A DNA stretch of 64,000 nt from Malurus cyaneus samueli (lineage: Eukaryota > Chordata > Aves > Passeriformes > Maluridae): NCBI GenBank assembly GCA_009741485.1, contig CM019214.1, positions 28,734,746 through 28,798,745 of the forward strand, written 5' to 3'. This document shows, in pieces, positions 22,866-34,048 of this stretch; the stretch's first letter is position 1; every line of letters begins with the position of its first letter. The position numbers were made by a program, and so were the translations under genes. Below the pieces are notes generated by a model that made no database searches, was not told where the DNA came from, and was given only the letters and a program-made list of their open reading frames with translations.

Positions 22866-25800
22866 TGCTTATGGGGGGATCAGGTTCACTTATTCCCCTT
22901 CAGAGAAGAACAAGTCATGGGGTGGCTGCACTTCCTGTGATTGGGGATCAAGGCACATTGGGGGCATTTTCGCACAAAGTGGTTACGAATCAGGGCAGGT
23001 CTAGAAAAATGTGTGAAGATCCTCAGCCTGTGTCTTTGTGCCCTGCTGGGCCATGCAGCTGGGTGTCCCCAGTCCCTGCAAAGGTGCTGGGGTCTGGCTG
23101 CTGGGCTTAGTGGGGAGCAGGGACAACACACTCATGGCCGGCTGCTCCCTGTGACCTGCTCCTCAAGCTTATCACCCCTAGCACAGACACTAGCGTTACA
23201 AGATGTTTATCTTCCATCCTTTCAGGAAATTCACACTGTGCCCAGCCCAAAATACATACTTAGGAAATCATTAATGCCCATGTTCTGCTGGAGTCCTGTG
23301 TAATCCATAAGAGGCGATTTGAAATGCTGCAGCAGGAGCCAGGTGAGCTTGGTACACAGCTGGCTGTGAACAAATTCATTCCTGCTGTGCATGGCGCCTG
23401 TTGGCTTCATTGTCTCCATGCAGCCACAGTTTTGTGTGTATGGTTTCTATAGGCATGTACACATGGCCTTTCATTATGGGAACATTATAGTTGTAAACAT
23501 CAGCTCATTGCTACCATTACTGCTAGAAACAAATCACAGTGGCAAGCCAAGAGCTGAAACACATTGAGGATGTATAAAGTTGTGTTGCTGAGAATACTCT
23601 AGTGGAAACCTTCATAGTCTCATCACTCACTCATCACTGTAACTCTTCAGTTCTTAAAGATACGTTTTTAGATTCTTTTTTGAGAAATAGGATAGGACCC
23701 AAAACTAATAAAGTTACCAGAGCTTTATCCCTTGTAAGTAAGTGTTGTAAGCTAAATTTCCAATAATTCTGAAGTAAAGACTTCAAAGATGGTGGGTGTG
23801 ACTGTTTTTTTTATTTGTGTACTGAGCAGCAGAAGAATCTCTTCCATTTTCTGCCCAAAGCAAACACAGTTGTGCTACAAAGAGCTGGTGACTCACCACT
23901 GCTGCTAGTCACTTCAGATTTAGATTCCACTGTGGAAGGTGTTAATCTACCAAGCAGAAAATATAGTTGCTCACATGAGACAAGAAAATAACTTTAGCAA
24001 TTATATCTGGAAGTGGTTTTCCTTTCCAACCCTTTGCATTCCAAGAAAATCCAGTCACTCACAAATATCCTGTTGCTGCTCTTAAGTCGACATTACTAAT
24101 TCTTTCTGATCACACTAGTAAATTTAACTATTACAATTATGTCACTGGTCTGAAATCAGAACACATTATGGAGCACCACAATGAGAACATGCCATTGAAA
24201 TGGGCTCACTCGTGCCTCCTGCAAGCCTAAGTACAAATACAAACCAAAGATTTTCGACTTCAACCACTTCCTGTGTCATGCTTTTGAAGTAGTGTCATAG
24301 CCAACCATTCTGTTACATTATTGAGAATATATTGTCTCATTTATAGCCTCTTTTTCCTAAGGAAGTGAGGCTTAATGCAGTTTTCTGTATGTCAATGCAT
24401 CTTCGTAACTGCTGGATCTCATCACCAATGTTAAACAAGTTCAGCAGAGACATAGAGTTCTTAAGGACATTAGTAAAATTTAATGGAATTTAGCAGCTAG
24501 TGTACTAAGGCCTAAGCCAGTGCCCCTTGAAAAGAAAGGTAAGGAGAACTTACTTCTCCCTACTGTGTTTGCTCTTAGCAAACCAGCTGATTGGTGTGCA
24601 CACCCTGGACAGGGAGGCACATATCCTAGCTCCAAGCTATCTGCAGTGCAATCTCCTCTTGCCCAGCCTAATGGATGGATGATTTAAGAACCGAATGTGT
24701 AAGGGACAGAGAGGTCTGGAAATAATGGATAAAGTAGTCAGAAAGAGAGGGAAACTAAGCTTCATAAGTTTCACTCCTTACAGACCTTGCTTTTTTCTTA
24801 ATGGAAAGAATGAATCCTGCAATCTGGTTAAGAACTGTTAATTCTGATAAAGTAAGTTGCAAGCACATGCAGCTTAATGTGGTTTTACCATCTCCAGTAC
24901 AGGTATGATTGCTTAAATCAGCTTAAAAATCTCATTAAAAATGAGAATGAAAACATACAAACTATTTTCTTACCATATAACCATAAGCTTAGTTCACTTT
25001 GCTGCTTGGTCTCTCAGCACTGAACAATTAAAAAAAAAAAAAGTAATGGCTGCTCAGATTTTTCACAGTACAAAAAGTTCATCAGTTATCAGAGTTAAAT
25101 GTGTGCTTTTAAAATGTCTTACAAGAAAATCAACTCATCCATAGAAGGTTAATGGGACTTGTGTTAAGATCTGCTACATAAAGATCATATTTCTGATAGC
25201 AAATAGCTTTATAACAAAAGAACATGCAATGAGATCCAGCGGGAAGTGGATGCTGAAGCTTGCCAAAATAAGGCTAGAAACAAATGACAGTTTTAATTCA
25301 ATAAGGATATTTAGTCACTAGAGAGAGATGCTTAAAAGCATGGCACCTTCTCCATATCTGAAATAATTTAAATCAGCCTTCTGTTACAGGTCTAGTGACC
25401 AGATATGAACTGACACCGAAGCTACTGAGTTGTGTTTACATTCTGCAGACAATGAGTCTGGAGGGTTTTATTGTACTTTTTAGTCTTATATTGTCTAAAT
25501 ATAATCAGTAACATAAGAAAAACATCCTTACAAAAAAAAAAACCACTAAGGGTTAATTGTGCTGGTTTTATAAACTCCTCTTTGGTTATGTCTGCAGGGC
25601 ACAATACCTTAGATTGCTCTAGCTATTCATGGGGTACACCAAAAGCAGTAGGGAATCATGTTAACACCTCCAGCATTTCACTGTGCTGGACAGACTTTTA
25701 TGTGTCACATAGCCAATGTTAAGAATTATAGTGGCTGGAAATAAGGACGGATACTGTCTGTGCCTCAGTTAGCATATGGCAGCCCTGGAAGTACAGCAGC

Positions 25801-26365
25801 TGGGCCTCTTCTGGCTCCAGCACCATGTGGCTTCTGTCCCTAAGCATATATTTTCCACATAGGCAACCTCATAATGGCCTAGAACCCTGCTATGCTGAGT
25901 CTGCAGCATTAAAAGGTTATTAAAAGTATCTAAATTTTGAAAAGCCATATGTTTTAGGATGATGTTCTGTGACTCGGTTTCAGATGGAAGTCCCTGTGCA
26001 CAAAGAGAGGCTCAGATGAAGAGAGAGTTTGATGCACTTTAACCCTCCTGCTTGTGTTAGTTCTGCATCACAGCCTATTTGTTGCGACTTTCTTGATATT
26101 GCTACTACCTCTCCATTTTCAAACTCTTCACTTCAGCTGTTCCTCTGTTGACTGAGGAGTCGAAAGTATATTCCATAATGCCATATACTTACAGAAAGTC
26201 TACTGAATTGGTGTTAGTATATAAAAAAAAAAGAAACCTGTGTTTCCCAATACTTGAAGAGATGCCATAAACTATGATTTAAGCTATATAAGAGCAAAAC
26301 TAAGGATTTTTTATTATTATTTGGGATTTTTATTAAATATTTACAATAAAATAACACTATTAGAT
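22866..26365. other. Intergenic, no gene recognised
   Basis: About 3.5 kb between the TUBGCP3 flank and the first intergenic CR1. The sequence is ordinary AT-rich DNA with only short frames lacking coding character. I recognise no repeat. Confidence 0.75.
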
Positions 26366-26893
26366 CACAGAATGACAGAATGGGTCAGGTTGGAAGGGAT
26401 CACAGTGGCTCATCTGGTCCAACCACCCTGCTCAAGCAGGGTCATCCCAGAGCACATTGCACAGGATGGTGTCCAGATAATTCTTGAATATCTCCAGTGA
26501 GGAAGACTCCACAACTTCTCTGTGCAACCTGTTCCAGTGCATGGTCATCCACACAGTAAAGAAGTTCTTCCACATGTTCAGGTGGTTCATCAGTTTCTGC
26601 TCATTGACTCTTGTCCTTTTGCTTGGCACTACCGAGCAAAGCCTGGTCCATCCTCTTGGCACCTCACTTCAGGCAGTGATAGACATTGACTCAGTCTGCT
26701 CTCAGTTGTCTCTTCTTGAGGCTGAGCAGTTCCCTCAGCTTTTCCTCATAAGAGCGATAGTCCAGTCCCTCAATCATCTTTATAGCCCTCCTCTGGCCTG
26801 CTCCAGGAGCTCCATGTTTCTCTAGTTCTGAGGAGTCCAGAACTGGACCCAGCACTCCAGCTGTGCCTCCCTAGGGCTGAGTAGAGGGGCATG
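26366..26893 (-). mobile_element. CR1 LINE 3' fragment
   Basis: The inverted CR1 3' end 'atcacagaatgacagaatgggtcagg' is followed by 'ggaagggatcacagtggctcatctggtcc', 'cagagcacattgcacagga', 'ttcttgaatatctccagtgagg', and on to 'gaactggacccagcactccagctgtgcctc'. It is 5'-truncated at about 26893, where a 22-bp tandem duplication begins. It is the same subfamily as the copy at 44708. Confidence 0.95.
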
Positions 26894-26937
26894 ATCTAGA
26901 TTAATAACATTAACTATCTAGATTAATAACATTAGCT
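26894..26937. repeat. 22-bp tandem duplication at the CR1 truncation point
   Basis: Two adjacent copies of the unit ATCTAGATTAATAACATTAACT (second copy AGCT at the end), a single mismatch apart. It abuts the 5'-truncated end of the CR1. Confidence 0.9.
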
Positions 26938-26940
26938 ATC

Positions 26941-29900
26941 CTATAAGCTGGAAGTAGTACTGATGTTTTGTATCTCAGAACAGTTGCCTTCTGTTGATGC
27001 CTTGGCTATCGGAGAAGTTTCATTTTTTCCAGTACTCTTTAGTCATGAACAGAATTTCTTTCCAACAGAAAGATACACAGATGCACGCTGAAGCCCATTC
27101 TGTATTAGATGTTCTTGATCACACATGGGTGGACACCATTATACATCTTTCTAAAGAACAGTGTAGCTGCAGCCAGACACGGAGATTCCAACAAGCTCAG
27201 TAAAACTACCTGACATTTTCTTTGTTCCTGTGCTGTCTGTCATATCACAGTCATGTTACATATATGGTGTTTCAGTAAAAAAATCACATAAAATCATACT
27301 CTGCCCACAAGTGATTCCATGAAAATATTTTGTAAGACCAGTTCTATTTTGTCCAAACTCCCTAAAATACTGTCAAAATATTTTTGAAAGTTAAAGCAAC
27401 TTTGAGACAACTTTTTAATTTTAAAAAGTGAAGCAATTATTTTGGAAGGGATTCTGGAACAAAGCCTGTAATAAAACTGAGTCAATATTTCTAAGTATAT
27501 ATGTTTCATTTTGATCAGAACATCAGCTTTTCATAGGACTTTTGACCATATCTGGCTTCAGTATTTTAGAGCAAAGACTTTTGATCTTTATCCCTAAACG
27601 AAGGTGTGTGTGGGGAAACTATCAAAATAAGACACTGAATAAAAAATAGCATGTAACAAACCAATCAAAAAAGATATGCTAATATATTTGCAAGGAAATT
27701 ATTTCTATAAATGTGATAATAACACTAGGCAAACATAACTCATTAAATATAGCAAAAGTCAATAATAAAGTGCTACAAAGCATTGGGATACTGTGCAAGC
27801 GGGAATGACAATTGGAGGGATTTTTTGGTTGGTTGGTTGGTTGGTTGGTTGGTTGGTTGGTTGGTTCAGAGTTGGGGGTTTTAAAGTATTATTTTGTTTA
27901 CTTTGTTTACTCATTTTGCCAGGCACATATTTCTCATTCCAGTAACAACTCTCATGTCTATGGGAGCTGAAAGCCTCAAGATCAAGGTTTGGGTTTTTCC
28001 TTACATCACACAAAAGAAGAGACAGCAACCAGTTGGCAAAGGAGGAACCAGTTCTCCTGATGCTTTTGTTTTAAATGTCAAAAATATTCATGAACTGATA
28101 AGCAAATGTCATCTTGTGATTGTACTTGAGCTAGCTGCATTTAGGCAGTTTTCTGACAGCATATTCTTTAAGGGGTCAGTCTGAAGATTTCACTCTTTAA
28201 TGCTTTTTAGAGTGTTTATTGTTTTTTCTGCTCTTCTCTCAATGTTTGAAGAGTTTATCCTGATGCTCACTTTTTCCTTTCCAATGAACTAGTCAGGAAA
28301 ATTATGTACTAGCTGTGTCCCTAGCTGTGTTAAATGTATAGGGTAAACAGTTTTAAAAATAGAACTAAATATATTCATTTTCTTTCCTGCAGGTTTATTT
28401 TGAGTATAGCAATTAGTCACTCCATAACAAAGTGTACGATACTTCCAGACAAAAATTACTGTCAAGGTAACAGTATCCCCTGCAGAATACATCTGAAGCT
28501 TCATCTTCCAACAAATACTGGAATAAAAATTGCTATTCACTTCGGTGAACTCTTCTTTATATTTATGGACTTTATGAACATGTTATGAACATGAACTTTA
28601 TGAAGCTGATTACCCATCTCCTAAAGTCCACTTCATACCAGCCTGAGCTTTTTCCATTACAATTCTTGAAGATTACTTACTTCATTCACACTATTAGGAG
28701 AAATCTGTGTATATTACTATGTATTTGTAAGGAAAAACATAAACTTCAATCCATAACATTCTTTAAAAATTAAGAACAGTTCCTTGTGTTATTATTCCAT
28801 GTATCTACATTAGTGAATATGGCATTTTTCTCTGTTTCCTGCATTCAACTATTGAATCTTTTTTCTACGCTTGATTAAAAAACTACCATACTTGCTTAGA
28901 TTAAGAGGTGCAGTAAATAGGTATAACCAAGTGACTTTTAAGGCTTGTATTTATAAAGGAGTGTAAGAATACATGCCTCTACGGCTGTTAAAACATTGGT
29001 AGGTTTTGTTCCTGGCTGCTTGGATTAGAGGAAGCTACAGAATTTCTAAGTGCAGCTTATTATTGCCAGTATTGACCTGCTAGAGGGAATAGAGGGACAA
29101 AAGCAGGAGCACTAGAGCTGCAAAGATTTGCCAATTCTTAGGTGTCTGCTTTAGCAGGGAAAACACATTTGGTTCCTAACATGCAGGAGCATTTTGTCAG
29201 AGCATACCCTACCCTGAGCAGTTTTTATGTAGGTAACTTCTTATGTGTTACCCTGTTCAAAGATTTCTTAAATATAATATCTGTAGATTAGGAACTAATC
29301 CCAACTCTTCCTCTCCCCTGAAAATCTGTAGCATTTAAAAGCATATTTTAGGAGAATCAGGCTCCCAGAGACAGATATAAATACGCACAAGAGATATAAT
29401 CAGGTAACTGGAGCCTTTGAGAATGAGGTTTGTTGACTCTATTTATTGGGTTTCCTCTGTGTGATTAGATCAGCTCTAAACTGAGAGCCTGTGTAGCCAT
29501 ATCCTGTGTTTCCATTTATAATGAGTCAGATAACACCTTCCATCTCAGGATGTCTGTCCCCACACATACATTTTTAGTATTCTTTGAGGCAAAAAAGGGT
29601 TATAATCCCCATTGTATACCGATAAAATATGGAAATGTTGACAGGCACAGATGAAGCATTTTGCCCAAGGTTATAAAGGAAAAATCTGCCCAGTTCAGGA
29701 ATATAACCCAGATATTCTCTTTTGCTTATACTTTAACTGTGGAACCATCATTCCTTCCTACTTGGAATGCTCTCAGTGTTTTTAAATGCTGCAATTATCC
29801 TTTGACTGCTTTCTATTTAAAGATAGGGATATATACTCAGCACTTCTCTAGAAGGCACAACAGCAGCATATATTTATTAAGAACAGATTGTTCAGGTTTC

Positions 29901-32040
29901 TCAAACTTCCTGAAGAAAGAAGTCATTGTTACCTTTCTAGGGCCAATATAAAATCAAAAGTCAGAAAACCCTCTTGTCCTCAGTATAAGAAAAATAGTGA
30001 GCACTGTATTCCAGATAATTTAGAAAGAATAGTTTTTTCTCATGAAGATTGGAATTCACTGGATTATGATTACAGTTATCACTATTGCTTAATGAGGGAG
30101 AGAGTATAATAACAGTGGCATTATCTTTGTGTAAAAGTCTCCCAATAATCTTGTTTAGCCATGTCTTTTCTCCAAAGTGAGTTGGTGGCAATCTGAAGAA
30201 ATGAAGTTTTCCTTCCATTGTTTCTGATTTCTTGCAGAACTGCATGGTGAGGATTATTGTCCTGCTTTATAGGAACACTATGAGATGACTAAATATGTGA
30301 TCAAATAAGCAAACAAAGCAGAGTCCAGTCCAGGAAACTCTGCAGGTTCATTTCATTTCCCAGTCACTTCCTCTGCTGGACAGAAACACAACACAAACCA
30401 GACAGAGCTGTTTATCAAACCATTAAGATGGAAAACATCACATTTCATTCCATCACATTCTGCTTCACTGAATAGAAAAACCATGTCAGCAACAAACCTT
30501 ATGCAAGCTAATACTTGAAAAATCAGTGTTAGATGAAAATCATAAGTTTTCCTCAATTGTCTATAATGTAAGGCATCTAAATTCAGTTATGGGCACCTTA
30601 GCATTCCAGAGGCCTAGTTACATTTGCCTAAGAGAAAAGGAGTCGTGTTTACTGTAGGTGGACTTCACAATATCTGAAACTGTTGGGAAAAATAGAAAGC
30701 CTGTGACTGTGTAATTATAGATACTGCATGTGTGAGGCAGGAGTACTGAGTACTGCCACACATTCAACCTCAGCTCCGGGTTCTCAATTTCCACTTGCTC
30801 TTACTGTGTAAAGCCCCACGTTACTGGGAGCTATAGCCATTCTTTAACAAAGACAGTGCAACACTACCGCTGCATTTATCTAGCTCATGTTTACTACCTG
30901 TGTTGCACTGGTGTTGACTCTTTAAAATATTAGGTAAATGGTGAAAATACATGTTTCCTCCTGATGAGTCACAGTATTACAGCCTTCCCTGTGCTGTGCA
31001 TCAGCACTTGCTGCAACGCTGTAGAGCCCACTGCTGACAGACTTGTGAGTGCTCTTTACTGGGGGGTGCAGAATTGCTCACATGTGGGCCCCACATGTTG
31101 CCTACCTCTATATGAGAAGAGGGGCATAGGGAGGAGGCTGCTGGGTGCCCAAGGCTTGTTGCAGTATGGGGTTGGGAAACTTGGTGGCTTTTGCTTGTCA
31201 GAAGTGACTCTGGGTGTTGTATATCAATGTAGTTCTAATTCCAGATGACAGACTCCACATATCTCCATGTAAAATTAATGTAATAAGGGAACTATCTATG
31301 TTAATAAGTACCGGCTCAGCTAATACATTGTGTGCATCTGGTAGTCATAAATTCTCTCTCTTTTAAATCTCCTATTCCACTTTAAGGATAAATTACTTGT
31401 TGTTTGGAAATAGGCTAAATTGTCTAGACAAAGTTAACATTTTAAAAACTACAACTCTCAGCTGAAAATTATGGAAAGAGCAAATGATCAGCAAACTCTG
31501 GATCTCTGATAAAACCAAACTGGTCTTTTAGAATGCAATTTAATTTTAAAAATGAGGTTGTTTGGCTGCATGATAAGAGCACAGTACAGACTGTTGGGAG
31601 AGATCTCTCCTGGCAGGTTCTCCAGGTTGTATTTCTATCCGTGTTAGCTTCAGAAGATGCAGCTGAACAACTGCAACCTGAGAACACAAGAGTACCACAG
31701 CAGAAATGAGACAAGTAAAACACAAATGCTGAGACATGACATTTAGTAAAACAAGCTCCTGAATCTGAATCTAATATTCTGCTGCTGTGAAGAGCACAAC
31801 AACGTTAAAACAAGTCAGAGCTCAAGTCTGATCTCACAGAGTCCTTTTCTCTGTTTGACACGGCATCTTCTCTGTAACCTGTGTTATAAATTTGCTTATT
31901 TTTATTGGCTAGCAGCAGATATTATACTGCTACTGGTCAGCATGAAACAGTAAATTTGGTAGTGTTGCTTATTAATTTTGTTATAAGAAAAATGGCATAA
32001 GAGCATGAAACCAGGTTTATTTGGAATATCCAACTGAAGT
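26941..32040. other. Intergenic, no gene recognised
   Basis: About 5.1 kb of AT-rich DNA containing a (TTGG)n microsatellite at 27825-27866. Reading frames are short and lack family resemblance. No CR1 or other known repeat was spotted. Confidence 0.7.
27825..27866 (+). repeat. (TTGG)n microsatellite
   Basis: Ten and a half perfect copies of TTGG with no interruption, likely to be length-polymorphic. Confidence 0.97.
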
Positions 32041-32049
32041 TATCAGTCC

Positions 32050-32370
32050 AGAGGCGGGGTTTTTGCGTCTTCAAAAGACTTAGACGCAACAGATCGAAGA
32101 GCTTTGTGAAAAAGGAGCTTTTGCAATCCGTCTCCATGCCCGGAGCCGACGGCAGGTGTCACTGCAGAAGGCACAGAAAGTGCAGTCGCTGTTCCAAAGC
32201 CGCGCTCGCTCCGGCGCCCTCGGAGTGCCTCGCCGGCTCCTTCCTCTGCTGCAGCCTGGCCACGGGCTCGGTGGCTCTGCGCTCCGGCGGCCGTCATCAG
32301 CTATCTTATCAGCTAATTGCAGCGATAACTGCATATCAGCATAAACGGAGAGAGGAGCACGTACCCGCTG
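32050..32370. promoter_or_regulatory. Intergenic CpG islet with GATA-site cluster
   Basis: About 320 bp of GC-rich, CpG-containing sequence stands alone in AT-rich intergenic DNA about 11 kb upstream of TUBGCP3 and 30 kb upstream of ATP11A. Its right part (32301-32339) packs CTATCTTATCAG, CGATAAC and ATATCAG around a TAATTG homeodomain-type core, giving several GATA-type WGATAR sites. It could be an enhancer or an orphan promoter. I recognise no protein product. Confidence 0.5.
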
Positions 32371-32671
32371 GTTAATAAAGGGCCTGTGTGATGCTCTTAT
32401 TTGAACGCAGGCTGCAGCCCTCACTTGGGAGAAGAGGGCAGCTTAGTTCTGCCTTGCAATGCCAGGATACATTAATTGTTGAACACATCTTCCGGTTTTG
32501 TGCCTACTGTCTGAGATTGCTGTTGTTTGTGCCCACTCTAGACAGTCCAGGCCTGTCCAGAAACCAAACTAACTTTCCTATGCACCCCCCAGGGCATGGG
32601 CTCGTCCTTCTGCTCAGGCAAATGTCAGAGCCGCAGTTCAGTTCTGAAGTCCACAAGCTTAATGGCCTTAG

Positions 32672-32675
<4 letters not shown>

Positions 32676-32707
<32 letters not shown>

Positions 32708-32711
32708 AAAA
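32676..32711. repeat. Poly-A homopolymer tract
   Basis: A run of 30 A, then G and five more A. There is no AATAAA signal just upstream and no recognisable retrocopy, so it is recorded only as low-complexity sequence. Confidence 0.9.
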
Positions 32712-32827
32712 GTGTAGTGCATTAGAGAGGTGCCTTTCTTTCCTTTCTGCTGTTGTTCATTTAAGGAATGAACACGTCATCCCCTCATGACTGGCTCAGA
32801 AGCTAAGTCCCTTTCCTTTCTCACAGG

Positions 32828-33062
32828 CAGCAAAGCTAGCCAGACAGAGCAGACTGAGGTCCGGAGAAAGTTCAGTGAGACTGCTTGGAAGGTTGGAGAA
32901 GAGTATGTTGGAAGTGAGCTCTACAACTTGCTCATGGTTATGCATTACCCAATCTCACCAGCCAAATCACTGCTTTTAAGACAAAGGACAGATTTTGTGG
33001 TGATCACTAAACACAACACTCGCTGGGGACAAGGGATATATGAACATAATAAAGCAGGTTGA
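32828..33062 (+). other. Candidate exon / open frame, unknown product
   Basis: A pyrimidine-rich acceptor-like sequence (CCCTTTCCTTTCTCACAG) ends near 32827. The frame that follows stays open for about 78 codons to a TGA at 33060, with locally protein-like segments such as RRKFSETAWKVGEEYVGS. I do not recognise it. It lies 0.5 kb downstream of the CpG islet and 0.9 kb upstream of a second exon-like segment, on the same strand. A frame this long can occur by chance. Confidence 0.25.
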
Positions 33063-33945
33063 TATATAAAGTATGCTACTCCCAGTGTCTGTGTAAATGA
33101 GCACAGAGATCACAGGAGACACAGCTTCTAAGATTTGATACTGCTAGTATCTAGTTTTTATACTGTTAGTGCCCCTCCACACAGTCATCTCCTAGAGAAA
33201 CAGGAGGTGATGATATCCCTCTTCACATCTTCTTATCCAAAACCTCCCCAGCCTTTTGAGCAAAATCTCTGACTTACAAAATATCAGACTAAATGCTTCA
33301 TAAATTAATATTAAATTAGTAAGCTTTCTTGCACCAGAGGAGTGTGGTTTTGAGCTGTTCTGTCTCTGACTCTCACTCTTGGGGCACTATCATCCCATGT
33401 TTTTGAGGGTTTGCCTTGACAGACTGCTGCTGGACCACACATGTGCTCTGCATGCCCTTGTGTTCTTCTCCCTGAAGGCATTAAATATGGAGCAGCCCCA
33501 TCTGCCACACCGTTCTCTGCCATGTACACTCCAGAATAACAGGACTCTGTAGCAGTGGGGGAGGAAAACAGGTTATGAAAAGAGAATAAACACAAAAATA
33601 AATTTTTGAATTAAAATTTGTTCAGTATCCAACAGGCAGGGCTGTTTCAGAAGGTATATGAGATTTCAGCTCATGATATCAGAGCTGGTCAGGAGAGACA
33701 ATAACATTCATAATTTAAGTATCAAGAGGATGTTCAGCTTCAGATGCTGAAAAGGGGATTGCAGAAGTCAGACCTAACTAGAAAACACAGAACTGTACAC
33801 CTACATCTCTTTTCTCAGATGCCTGATGAAGTGACTTACTGCTTAAACTGAGTTGATCCCCTGAGTCCACCAGCATATCATGTCCTAGTCCTTCGGGGAG
33901 CTGCAGAGAAGCCACAGATAATCAATTTCTTTTTTTGTCTCCTAG

Positions 33946-34048
33946 ATAAACAAATTCCACAAGTGCATGAGAGGACATGACACTGTCAAGAATGCCAAAG
34001 GATCCAAGTCAAATAAAAAGGCACAATGTCACCCTCGGGAGAATAAGG
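33946..34048 (+). other. Candidate internal exon with strong splice sites, unknown product
   Basis: TTTCTTTTTTTGTCTCCTAG is an excellent acceptor ending at 33945, and GTAAGT at 34049 is a consensus donor. The 103 nt between them are open in one frame only and would encode a Lys-rich stretch (for example KNAKGSKSNKKAQC). No family is recognised. It could be an exon of a lncRNA or of a small gene in the TUBGCP3-ATP11A interval, where human annotation has ATP11AUN. I cannot establish homology. Confidence 0.35.

Noticed and set aside
27825..27866. Short direct repeats considered as a CRISPR-like array
   Set aside because: It is a perfect TTGG tetranucleotide microsatellite with no spacers, in a vertebrate genome.
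32596..32711. Possible processed retrocopy ending in a 30-A tail
   Set aside because: No AATAAA signal precedes the tail, no parent gene is recognised, and no target-site duplication is evident by eye.
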